Below are positions 44,346 to 55,700 of a DNA stretch of 64,000 nt, piece by piece. Position numbers and translations under genes: made by a program. Under the pieces are notes generated by a model. That model made no database searches. It saw nothing but the letters and a program-made list of their open reading frames with translations, and had not been told where the DNA came from. Within the stretch, counting starts at the first letter, position 1; each line of letters starts with the position of its first letter. The stretch comes from Gymnothorax reevesii (taxonomy: Eukaryota; Chordata; Actinopteri; Anguilliformes; Muraenidae), in assembly GCA_029721435.1 (NCBI GenBank), contig CM056583.1, forward strand, positions 59,238,120 to 59,302,119, given 5' to 3'.

Positions 44346-46555
44346 CTCTGCTGCATTATTGAAATGATTACGCCTACATTTTCTATGGACCCAAAGAATT
44401 CTGAGAATCCTTGAATATTGAGTGTTATTGCAATCCTTGAACTCTAGAATATTTCAGCTGTTTTGTCAATTAAATTGATTATTGTTTTCTATTTTTGAGT
44501 TGTTATTTTTGTTTCAGAGTTTGACATATTCGTGAACCCTCAAACTTTGTTTATAATTTTGTGCTGTTTTTATATAATTTATCAAATTGATAGCTATTAG
44601 AAGCAGGATTCTGCTGGTTTCAGTTTGTCTTTTTCCAGGGTTTTGACATGACGCTACAACAGGAAAGATTTTTTCCTTTACACAACCTCCCCAATGCTTT
44701 GTTCCGTTCTTTTTGTAGAGCAAGTGGTCTTACACTTGCCAGAGACCACAAGAAGCCAATGGTAATAATATCTTTGTTAAATTTTGCTTTTCAAGGAAGT
44801 AAGCAAAAACAGTGAATTTTTCAGCAATAAGAAGAACTTAACTTGTCCTCTGGAATCTTCTGCTTATTCTTTGACATAAATTTGAAGTAAGAATGTACGG
44901 TAGTCTAATGATTCTTATAGTTAGCAAAAGCTGAACAGTAAAACACTTCCAAAATCCTTTCAAACACACAGTTTGAAATATCATCAAGATTCTCCCCAAA
45001 ATATTTTGGTGTGCATTATTCATGCATGCTCATGTTGTGACAGACTTGTGATTGGCCTATATGGTCTTAAATTAAATTATATTATTTCCCAGTGGCGGAA
45101 GTATGCGATGATGGGCCTGGATGCAATAATAATTTTCAGGCTCCCCAAGCCTACTCATTCACAAAATAAGTACCTGATTCAATCCCATTAGTTTCTGTGT
45201 ATTAATGAACTCCTTATCAGCAATATACTGGCAGAATATAAAGACATTGCATCAGATTGTGTATAGGAGAGGCACAATGTGCAAAAATCTTTGATTCTCT
45301 GTCTCTGCCTTATGTATATTAAATTGCTCAAAGTCATATAGCTTCCCAGAAGCTTGCACTACAGATTAGTAGGCCAAGTACCTAATGAAAACAAATACAA
45401 TTTAACTATTGTAGCCGATGCAATTAACATTTATCATGAACCTTAACAATGTTGAACAATTGATGAATCATTTTGCAAATTATTATTTCATTGCATGATA
45501 GTAGGATGCATTATTACCTAATGTTACTATCATTATAATTTATTCAATGATTAGCTAACTACCTGATTATCCACCATGTAACCGTAAGGTAAACGTAAAC
45601 ATTAGCTCACCAACAGACATTTGCCATTCGTTATTCATCAGCTGTTCTACCGCTGCACATCGCAAGAGAAGACAAAAAAAATCTAATTTATGCAGATATA
45701 CCCTCACCTCTTCCTCTCTTCTTCCTTTTTTACTCCCACTCCTGAGTGTTGTCTTTGATGCCTGCATTTTTATTTCAGTCATGTCACTGAGAAAGGCAAG
45801 CTTACCTTAATAGCTTCCATGGATAGATCACCATATTTCCCATAAACCGGCACTAAGGAAAAGAAAGAGGAAGGATATTTTCCAAAATATTAAAGGAACA
45901 TATGCAACCTAACCTCTGTCAATTTAATAATAAAAAATAATATCATTACCCAGGTCTAATGTAAGCCCCTACATATTTGCATGAGTATCAGACAAAGGCT
46001 GATTAAATAGTTTTACATGTTTGTCACCATGAAAGAGATCTAGCTGACTACGATGCTGTTTACAATATGAGAAATGCTAATCCATAAATGAAATCACTGT
46101 CCATCTCAGCATTGAAGACCTCATTAGAAAAGTCTTATGTGAGTAGAACAACGTTTAATTTCAATAATTCCCCAATAAAAGAAAAATTTGTATGTCATGC
46201 ATATAATTTAGTGAGGACGACGTGGTGGCAAGGGCAAATTGTGACATCTTTTTATATATAGAGTTTCTGGGTTAAGATAGAGGGGTTTGGGTTTTTCAGA
46301 TTTCCATCAGAGACTGGGCCATGATTAGCAGAAAATGACAGTTTACCAAAAATTAGCAGTTAATCCATCCGATGGTGAAATGTTGCTGTTGGGTCAAATT
46401 TGGTTAATCAAAGCCACCAACAAAGCAGCACCATACGTAAAACACAATAATAATTTCAGATCACTTAGACTCCCTTGTTAAACTCTAAGTTTTTAACGTT
46501 ACAGTTATGGCTGAGAAATAAACAAGTTCAGTGATTTCACATACCTCTGCAATTC
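44346..46555. other. non-coding sequence, no gene seen
   Basis: AT-rich and stop-dense. Short frames such as 44514-44723 and 45567-45782 show no domain. Confidence 0.5.
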
Positions 46556-46558
46556 AAA

Positions 46559-46807
46559 TTAATCAGCGGTGGTCTCCCTGAAAGCGACTGCGGCGGTTAG
46601 CATAACGTCGCTGTAATTCAGCTTATAGGACTGCGCCAACAACGGTTTTTCCACAGTCGCATGCTTACTTGTCAATGGTCCCCCATAAGAAGCAGGCCAG
46701 GGTGCTACTACACCTCCTGTGCTCCTGATATTTCTGCCGCTGTCTTTGCCGCCTGTTGGTTTGGCATGTCCTTGAGCAGGGCTTTCATTGTGTTCTTCCG
46801 TTTTCAT
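46559..46807 (-). other. unassigned 82-codon open frame
   Basis: A GC-richer island inside AT-rich DNA holds an ATG-initiated minus-strand frame with a hydrophilic Glu/Gly/Ser/Pro-rich N-terminus (EEHNESPAQGHAKPTGGKDS). I recognise no domain. It could be the start of a retroelement protein or a chance frame in a repeat; splice sites or a downstream continuation are not evident. Confidence 0.2.
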
Positions 46808-46849
46808 TTGGATGGAGATATTACTGAAAAATGAAGAAGGAAAACCTCC

Positions 46850-47165
46850 CTGAGGTCTTGTCGCAGATTCTTAAGTTGGGGTCATTACAGGTTGGTCCAG
46901 TGTACTCTTGATAGCCATTAAAATGCATGTATGCTTTGAATATGTGTTTTGGGTTACTGTTCTGCTGGATGACAAATGGTAATCTATTCCTGGATAGCAT
47001 ATCATGACAGTTGGAGACAGGGTAGCATGTTCCTTATGAAATTCCTTGATTATCAGCTAATATCATGGTGCATTCAGTACATTGAAACCACCGAGTAAGA
47101 GAGGCAGTAGCACAGCCAGAAAACTTCATGGGACCTCCACCATATTTTACTTTGCACAGAATTAT
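46850..47165 (-). mobile_element. possible degraded Tc1-type remnant
   Basis: Phrases such as TTTTGGGTTACTGTTCTGCTGG and GACCTCCACCATATTTTACT resemble minus-strand parts of Tc1-type transposase genes, the latter corresponding to the Gly-rich VMVWG strand. The frame is fully broken and no termini remain. Confidence 0.35.
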
Positions 47166-47189
47166 AAATTAAATTATAAAAAGTTTTAA

Positions 47190-47490
47190 TTACCTGACAG
47201 TGGTACTACCACCTTAAAGCAAGAAGGTTGTGGGTTCAAATCTAGGCGAGAGCTTTCCTGTGTGGGTTTGCATGTCCTCCCCATGTTCTCACAAGTTTTC
47301 TCCAGGTTCTCAGGCTGAATTGAGTCAAAATTGCAGGTATGCATGAGTGTGTGTCTGTGTGTGTGTGCCCTGAAATAGATTGGTGAGCTGTCGAGGGTGT
47401 CTCCGCCTTTCACGCATGGTCATCTGGAATAGGCTTCAACTGCCTGAGACCCTAATGGGGAAGGAGTGGTATAGATAAAAGATGAATGGA
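47190..47490 (+). mobile_element. SINE with tRNA-like head and L2-type tail
   Basis: The head is AGCAAGAAGGTTGTGGGTTC followed by AAATCTAGG, a B-box-like site, with GTTTGCATGTCCTCCCCATG after it as in the 43961 copy. The 3' part is L2-like (GATGAATGGATG end). A TG microsatellite lies at 47346-47366. The minus-strand frame 47186-47413 is a by-product. Confidence 0.7.
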
Positions 47491-47539
47491 TGTGAGGTCA
47501 TTTTGAAATATGTTTTTGAATACATAATACGTTTTTGAA

Positions 47540-47685
47540 ATATAAACTACACAGATCGCCCAGCGATGAATTGGCAACCTGTGCAGGGTGGGTCCCTGCC
47601 TTTGCCCGAAGCCAGCTGGGATAGGCTCCAGCTCGCCCCATGACCCTAGTGAGGAATAAGCGGGTATAGAAGATGAAATTCACAG
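47540..47685 (+). mobile_element. L2-type 3' tail fragment
   Basis: Contains AGCTGGGATAGGCTCCAGCT and AGTGAGGAATAAGCGGGTAT, hallmarks of fish L2/SINE 3' regions, in the same orientation as the copy ending at 47490. There is no head, so it is a 5'-truncated insertion. Confidence 0.7.
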
Positions 47686-47689
47686 ATAT

Positions 47690-48420
47690 CACTCCACTCT
47701 CCCTTCTTGTACACAGTCATGCTGCAAAATAACTGTGTAAGTATAATAATGTGTAAATGCTTAGAATGTTTAAAACATTTGTCTGGAAATTTACAGCAGT
47801 ATATTGGTGTACATAATAATGTTGCATTATAATAGTCAGCCCCTCACAATGTATAATTATGGGAATGTTTAGGTTGTGTAGGCATCTGTTTTGGAGTCTT
47901 TATAAAACAGATAGAACCAGAACACAGATCGATAAACGTTTTCTCTGACCCTGCAACATAAAACTTATGATGCATGAACAAATGGCCCCTAAACAGAAAG
48001 AGATTCTCCGTCCACTTAATAAATATATAACTCTCAGAGTACTTCGGTGTACAACTGGGTTCTGGTGAAGAGCTCCACATCTGACCATAAAGGTTACTTA
48101 TGGCTGCTTTATACCAGCCTCTAAAGAGGCCCCAGCCAATTCTGTTAACTAATAAAACAACAATCCAAGGATAAAACGGTAACAACTCAATAAAACAAGA
48201 ACAGGAACCTGTATCTGATTTAGGATTTTACTCAAGAATTTATCCAACTTGAGAAACCCAGTGTTTTTCCCTGTGGCTTCATGTGAGTTTGAATAAATAA
48301 TGTGGAAGCATTATGCTGTCTGTTACACAGAGACTAATACTACACATATCAAAAACATTCTGTATATATGTCATATATGTGAGACGTGACTCAGAGTCCA
48401 GGAGGTCACCCTGTACTGGC
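47690..48420. other. non-coding sequence
   Basis: No gene supported. Overlapping minus frames at 47844-48185 lack domains. Confidence 0.4.
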
Positions 48421-48424
48421 ATTA

Positions 48425-48713
48425 CTACCTCAGTATCATGGGGTCACGTGTGCTCCTACACAACTTCACAGCCACAGTGACACCTGAATGTTTATACAAC
48501 CTCATAGCCAGTGTCAGCAGCACTCATATATAAGCTCATTGCTACAGGGTCACCTGTGCTCAAATACAACCTTGATGCCACAGGGTCACCTGCATACCTA
48601 TACATCTTTGTAGTCACGAGGTCACTGGCACTCATATATAACCTCATTGCCATAGTGTCACTTATACTTTTAAACTTCTTTTAAGCCGTGGGGTCATCTG
48701 CACTCCTACACCA
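48425..48713. repeat. 36-bp minisatellite, locus 1
   Basis: About eight units, most exactly 36 bp, of the type AACCTCATAGCCACAGGGTC plus ACCTGCACTCCTATAC. Divergence between units is 20-40%. The same unit in the same orientation forms the larger array at 52195-52710. Confidence 0.85.
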
Positions 48714-49276
48714 TAGAACTGTACCTCCCCTGGAATGCCATCTGCGCCTCTGGTGGGATCAAGGTTAATCGTCCATGCACAGAGCCCACAAAGCTGACAC
48801 TTTATTTCCAGTGATACAGAGTTTAATGCAAAAAAGCAAGGATGGCAAAAACAACACGGTCGGTCAATCTATTTTACTGCTACATGACAAGAAAACGTAT
48901 TTCACCAAACTCTCCCAGTACCTGTTGAATGGATAGTAGTAGTATATGTGTACGGTGAGGAAGATATGCATTAAAAAACGCTGATTTAATGGTGAATTTA
49001 CGCCGATAAATAAAGCCAATGTCCAAGCACCTTGTTGCATTTTCCAGCACATCGGCATGTAGGAACTTGGTCAGATGGAAAGATGGAATATTCTTAAAGC
49101 TGCACTCCATAACTTGAGAGAAAGGAGCAAGAGAAATTTTGATCACAAACACCACCACCAGCTCCATCTGTAGTTCCTTCCTCTGAGCTCATTCACAGAT
49201 TCTACTCAAAAGCCCTATAGCATATTGAGACATATGAGCCCCAGTATGCCATGCTAAGAAGAAAGTCATACTAGTA
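48714..49276. other. non-coding sequence
   Basis: Minus-strand frames at 48864-49058 and 48880-49167 overlap in different frames and show no domain. Confidence 0.4.
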
Positions 49277-51191
49277 AATATAGCCGCAAGCGGCAATTCC
49301 GGGGTTCAAGCCAAGAGAGACCATTAGTAGTTGAAAGCTTTAACAGTTTAATTAACAAGTGTTGCCACTAAACATGGCCATGTCCCGAGCCAGGTGACGG
49401 AAATCGACTGGGGTCAACGTATCACACAAATACACAATGAAGCCAAAGATGAATAAAATCGGTCAAAGCGTTCTTGAGATTTTGTGCTCACAACAAACGG
49501 GAGGTGGCAGACGAACGACCGGACAAACGGACTGACGGAGCTGAATACTATGTCCCCCAGCCCTAATACACCTTGACACCAAAGATGAATGGAATTGGTC
49601 ATACCATTCTTGAGATATCATGTTGACAAGGTGTTTGTAAGTGGTAAAATGTTGTAATGACCTTGAGAATAATGCCAAGGGCACATAAATCGAGTGGGCT
49701 GTGAGCACCCCCCTTATACATCTTGACACCAAAGAGGATTGGAATCGGTCAAACCGTTCATGAGATATTGCGTTCACAACAAACGAGACATGACGGACAG
49801 ACGGACGAACGGACGGAGCTGAATACTATGTCCCACGCCCCTAATACACCTTGAGACCAAAGATGAATGGAATCGGTCAGACCATTCTTGAGATATCGCA
49901 TTCAGAACAAACGGGACATGACGGATGGCCAAACGGAGCTGAATACTATATCCCCCAGTCCACTCACTACCGTGGTGGCGGGGGACAAAAACTACTTCAA
50001 GAGTATGTTGCAGGTATTTATGTGGACCTATTTTGCCAGTGTAATGATTGCACCAACAACTAATGATGTGAAGTCTGATTTGTATTATGTTAGGCTATTT
50101 TGTGCATTTGTGGTGCCCCCTCCTGGTGAATTGATTGAAACTTTCAGGCTGTTTCAGGATCTTATGTGGACATATCTTGTGAGTTTTGTAATGATAGGGA
50201 AAACTATTTATGATTTACAATCTGCTTTGTGTAAAACCACGCTGCATTGTTTTGCATTTATAGTGCCCCCTATTAGTCAATTTGAATGAAATTTTCAGGG
50301 TATGTTTCAGGTACCTATATAAATATATCCAGTGAGTTTTATGGCTAAAGGACAAACAATTGCTGATTTATAGTCTGATTTGTGTTATACCATGCTGCTT
50401 TGATTTGCAGTTATAGCACCCCCTATCAGTCAATTTGAATGAAATTGGCTGGGTATGTTTCAGGAGCTTATATGAATATATCTTGAGAGTTTTATGGCTA
50501 TATGACAAACAATTGCTGATTTGTAGTTTGATTTGTGTTATAGCGCCCCCTATGGGCCGATTTGCATGAAAATGTCAAGGTATGTTTTTGGTACTTATAT
50601 GAACATATTCTGCAAGTTCTGGGATTATTGGCACATTTATGTGATAAGCCACGCCCCTGCTGAAGTTCATTGGTCAATATCTTGGAATTAAAATGAGATT
50701 TCAATAAGCTTTATGGAATATTTGATAAGCTTGGTCTAATGATGATCCGCAGCAAATTTCAAAGGAATCAGACCGACAGCCTAGGAAAAGATCTCAAAAA
50801 TGTGCTTATTAAAAAATTCAAAATTGCAGAAAATCTAATACAGTGGACCTTAGAGGTCCTATGGGAAAGTTGTAGAGTTTAGATCAACAAATGTCTGAAT
50901 GTCTGTCTGGACCAAGTTTCGTGTAAATCAGACTTACTGCGTAGGAGTTCTGACCTTTAAAGTGAAAAACTGTTTTTCTTGAATTATAGCGCCATCATGA
51001 GGCCAATTGAGTTAAAAATGCCTTGGTCAGCATTTACATACAACTTCTAACCATTATGCAAAATTTCAGATCTCTGCCATTTACCATCTCTCGGGAAATT
51101 GCGAAAACATTTCTGAAGAACAGAAGAAATAATAATAATAAACCAGCACAAAAACAATAGGGTTTCAGCCCTACGGGCTTGAACCCCTAAT
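49277..51191 (+). mobile_element. 1.9-kb non-coding element with hairpin ends and internal modules
   Basis: The left end contains a tight hairpin GCCGCAAGCGGC and then GGGGTTCAAGCC (49301-49312). The right end carries its exact inverse GGCTTGAACCCC (51176-51187) inside an imperfect hairpin GGGTTTCAGCCCTACGGGCT. Inside are two sets of tandem modules. One has a CCAAAGATGAATGGAATCGG anchor at 49443, 49579, 49729 and 49857. The other has a GCCCCCTAT-type anchor near 50108, 50262, 50407 and 50542. A short AAT microsatellite precedes the right hairpin. No transposase frame is present. Class unknown to me; non-autonomous DNA transposon is likely. Confidence 0.65.
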
Positions 51192-51299
51192 AACCAGATG
51201 TAAACATTGAGCATTTATTTGATACTCACAGATGCATACGACACCACCTCAAAGTAATTGCAATTGTGCTCAGTGATCGAAAGATGAAAAAAATAAGTT

Positions 51300-51470
51300 G
51301 TTCATGAGCTTAGCAGGTGAGTGAACTGGCCTTACCTATATGACTTTAGCATCAGCTACTGAATTGAGACAAACAAGGCAACAGCCATATCAGCCAAGCA
51401 AGTGAGTTAACTAGCTAACGTTAGCAACTCAATATAAACGTTAGTTACCAAACCAAGTAACTAGTTGTAC
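51300..51470 (-). repeat. inverted relative of the 81-bp minisatellite
   Basis: Read on the minus strand it gives CTTGGTTTGGTAACTAACG, then CTCACTTGCTTGGCTGATAT, CAGTAGCTGATGCTAAAGTC and ATATAGGTAAGGCCAGTTCA, the order found in the array at 42325-42780. About two units' worth. Confidence 0.7.
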
Positions 51471-51474
51471 ATAT

Positions 51475-52190
51475 TACAGAAGCTACCTGATGACAAATAA
51501 CATAAAGACTTTTTTTACATAATTAGACTGTACTAAATTTGTATCGTTTGGGCATTTGCCAATGTGACTAGACCATTTTTGTTGAAATATTATTGATCGG
51601 TGGATTACTATGAGGCTTCAAAGGTGAGGTACTTAAAATCTTTATTGTTTCTTGGTGGTCTAACAGAGGCATTGATTGTATTTTTAAATAGTTTACATAA
51701 ACTGAATCACACAAATCTTAGCTTTTCAAAAATGAATCACATTAGTATCGTGTAAACATTTTGGTTGTGTAAGAAGCACAATTTTGCAATTACTTAACAG
51801 TCCGATGGCATGGCATGACTATCTGCAATACATCGTCAACGTCTCAATGTAGACTCAGTGTGGAATGGGACCGTTGACTGCGACACGGCGATAACGGTAC
51901 TGCCAGTCTCTGTATAGTGTGACTTTCTGCCATGCTAGTTTCAAGAAACTTGGTCTTCAGATTACCCTCAACCACCACAATGTAGTATAAACTGGTATCT
52001 ATAGGCCTATCTGAGTATTTTCTCAAAAACTGAAGTATTTCTTATATTTTCGGCAGGTTTTACCCTTCGGATGCCTCCGCTGTTGCTAAATGTTAAGAAC
52101 GAAAGTCATCAGTCAGCTATGGATGAAATCTTCAGCTGAGATCAATGGGCTCAGTGCTTAGCGGCCTAGGTCGGTATTCCAGGGGAGGTG
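51475..52190. other. non-coding sequence
   Basis: Nothing recognised beyond scattered short frames. Confidence 0.4.
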
Positions 52191-52194
52191 CAGT

Positions 52195-52710
52195 TCTGTG
52201 CCCAGACAACCACACAGACACAGTGATACCTGGACTCCATATACAACCTCATAGCCGCAGAGATACCTGCACTCCGATACAGCCTGAGAGCCACAGGGTT
52301 TCCAGCCCTCTTATACAACTTCATAGCCACAGTGGCTCCTGCACGCCAATACACCTTCATAGCTACAGGGTCACCTGCACTCCGATCCAAACTCTTAGGC
52401 ACAGGGTTTCCAGACCTGCAACAGAACCTCATATTCACAGTGATGAAACTACAGTTTCCTATAGAAACTCACAGCCACAGGGTTTGCTACCTTCCTACGC
52501 ATCCTCTGAGTTGCAGTCTCATACGCACTCTCATAAATCCTCTTAGACACAATGTCATCTGCATTTCGACGCAGCCTCATAGGTACAGGGTTTCCTGCTC
52601 TCCTAGACAACCTCATAGCCACAGGGTGACTTGCACCTCCTGTGCCACCTCATAGCCACAGGGTAACCTGCATTTCTTTACATCCTGTACAACCTCTTTA
52701 TCACCTGTGC
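52195..52710. repeat. 36-bp minisatellite, locus 2
   Basis: About fourteen units of 36 bp (for example four consecutive exact 36-mers from about 52246), with core CATAGCCACAGGGT. Because 36 is divisible by three, long repetitive frames arise on both strands (52145-52546 and 52332-52655 plus, 52166-52438 minus). These should not be read as proteins. Confidence 0.9.
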
Positions 52711-55700
52711 ATCAGCATTCCATCACTGCCAAAAATTTAAAGCATAAAATTATTTTGAAATTACAAAGGAAAAGTTTGACTCCAGCACATATAGCACCAA
52801 ACAGTGATTGACTGGCTACACAGTGAAGACTAAAAAATAACTCTTGATGGCAGCATGTTAGGGGTGACGAAAGCCCCACCACTCTTCCTCTCAGCTCCAG
52901 TCAGAATTTAGAAAATTTCAAGTGAGTGAAATGTAACAGGCATTGGTCATTCAACCAAATGAAAATGGCAATGATCTTCCTTACTTTTGAAATTGAGGTT
53001 GTGATAAACAATCCAATAAATTTTGATATCTAAAAAAGGGTTAATATCACTTTCAGCCATGAATCATAGCAGCCTAAAACAACATGGAAGCGTGAAATTC
53101 GGTAAGGGCTTCTAATGGGCAGTTGATAATCTAAAGCTACAAGTACCAACATAGTAAGCAAACCAGCTATTGCCTCTCAACCAGGCTTTTATATCAGCAT
53201 AACAGCATGAGAAGGCGATGAAGTTAAGTTTGAAATATCAACGGTCTTGGTTTTCCAGAATGCAACAACAAAAAATATTCAAAAATACTGTATATACTAT
53301 ATTTTATAGGCTGCACCAGACAGTCCTCATAGATTTCATAAACCATGGACTTTACTTCAAAGAATTACGCGGAAAAAGTTGAAACATTATAATTCCTGTG
53401 TTATTTAGTCAGAACCTTGAGCTTAAATGGCACACTCATTTGGGTGACAGCTTCAATTTTAGAAAGATTCCCGCCTGCACTCTAGAAGGCCAAGCAGTTC
53501 ATTAGATTTTTTTCTTCCCTTTCTTTTACATCATGCCACAAAATTACAAAAGTTTAACAAGCCACGTAATCAAAATTGGAACGTGTAAAAATCATTATTT
53601 CTTTGACCCGGCTACCCCTGGGATTGCAGATGGAATGGAGCTGAGCCCTTTATTGGCGCACCCTGTGAAAGTATGTTCCCCATTTAGAATTCCAACGACA
53701 TGCCGAAGAAAAGAGAGGCAAAGAAAAGGGGAATCGGCAGCTTTCCATTCCGATGATGATTAAAATTCATAAGTTTCCAGCTGCACTCCGATGCAGAGGC
53801 AATCTCAGGCCAGCCAGCCTGCTTTCCACAAAATTAATTTGACAGGTTTGCATTAAGGCAGCTGATCAATATCCACTTAGAGTGGTGAGGGCTAAGAGAA
53901 GAAAAATAACTGACGGCTCTGTTGCAAGATGAGAAAAAATGAATCTGGGACACTTTCCCCCCCTTCTTCTAAGCTCTCACGTACATCAGAAGCCCTGACC
54001 TCCAGCCATTGATCGGCTGCAGTTAACATGACAAAATGGCTGGAAGTTATACCCGGCTGTAGCTACCAGGGAACAATCAACCCCCCTACACTAAATGCTT
54101 GATGGAGTGACTAGCATTTGGCCAATTTGGAAGAGGACAGAAAATATTTTCTCTCCCCTGAAAATGAAATACAGTCCCATGGATCTGACAGTATATCTCT
54201 TCCCATGCATGTTAGCAGGGGGAAAGGGAGGTCTTTGCAGATAGACTTGCCGGGGAAAAGTGAAGTATGGCTCAAAGCTGTAAAACAGGACTGGATCACT
54301 GGCCGCAGATAGGCCAGAATCAATAACTGCCTCTCCACTTGCGCAGTGTTAATGGTTTGCAGAGCTCTGATAGACTTTACAAAGGGAGCCAAATGAACCC
54401 ATCCCATTGCTAACTTCAGCCAAGTGCCTTATCTAGCATTTTGACACCAAGGTCCGCTTTAAGGCTCCAACTGACAACCCCGCACAAACGCGTACGCAAT
54501 GCAGCTTTGCAATGTGTCAAACCGTTGAAGAAAGTCAGCAGAGTTATTGCCATACCTTTCATTTTCTGCCTAGGTTTGATGGTTGAAGTCCCCTGTTAAA
54601 GAAATCACAATGCTTAGGTGCCAAGGTCTTTTTTTCCACCATCACTTAACCTGAGAGCGAGGTGTGTCTTGCCAATCAGTAAAACTAATTGTACAGGATA
54701 TTACTTAGGAGGGAAGAAACCCAGGGCTAGATTCTGATTCGAAGGATGGGACTGTTCCTCATCCACTCCACTCCTATCTTTGTATCATTAAGACCTATTT
54801 GTGAATGCTTCAAGAAAAAACAGACATTTCATGACTCTAGAACTTTTTGCTATGGTTTGGTGTCTATAGAGTATTTCATGTCAAACATTTTGAGTGATTC
54901 TCCTATCAGTTTCAATGGAATCCTGTTTGTAGGAAGTAAACCATTACTGCAGATCATGTAAAAAGTTTCCAACTTTAACAGCCTTTATCTCAAAATCACA
55001 AAAATCATGAAATGTCAATTTTTACTTGACATGTTTGCATTGGCAGTGAAGTTTTCAGCAGTGGCAGTTGAGGTAGAACTGCACGCACAAAAAGACCCTA
55101 GCAAATCATTTCTCTCCCTTGTACTAGAAGTGAAAATCACTTTCATCGTCTAAAAGTGGAAATTCATATTATCATTGCATGATCATGTCCATGTTAAACT
55201 TTAACCCTAAGAATCTGATAGGATTCCTATGACCAAATTGAATTGTTTTAAATCACATACAGTTACCTGGATCATACTTTCATTTCATACCCAAGGGCCT
55301 TATTTTATCAGTGTTAATGTGGTTCATGATCTTTCAGAAGGTGCCTTTTCCATTAGAAGGGAAAAAGGACAAGAGAAGGCATCTCTTTCTGCAATTAGCA
55401 TCTGCATGACTAAAAAATTATTAATATGCATACATATTTGTCAGGTGTAGCTGCCCTTTGACACTGACTAAGGTGAATGAAATTATCCGCTTCGCCGACA
55501 TAAGCATTGAAACATTTGCATTTATGTGTCATCATTAAAGCATTTATATCATTTTTCTTTTTCTTTTTTTTTGCACAAAGTTAATCCATATTAACAGTTT
55601 ATTTGCATTTATTTTTAGGGAACTGATGGGTTTCTCTGTACTATCAAATGTGCTGCCAATTGCCCTCTTAGCCCTCCCCACAGAGTCTATTACAGGAACT

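Noticed and set aside
44031..44414. 127-codon frame
   Set aside because: Runs across the SINE and its tail; a repeat translation with no domain.
52145..52546. 133-codon open frame with repeated HS-R-TCTPI-like wording
   Set aside because: It is the translation of a 36-bp minisatellite; the opposite strand is open too, which is expected for a period divisible by three.
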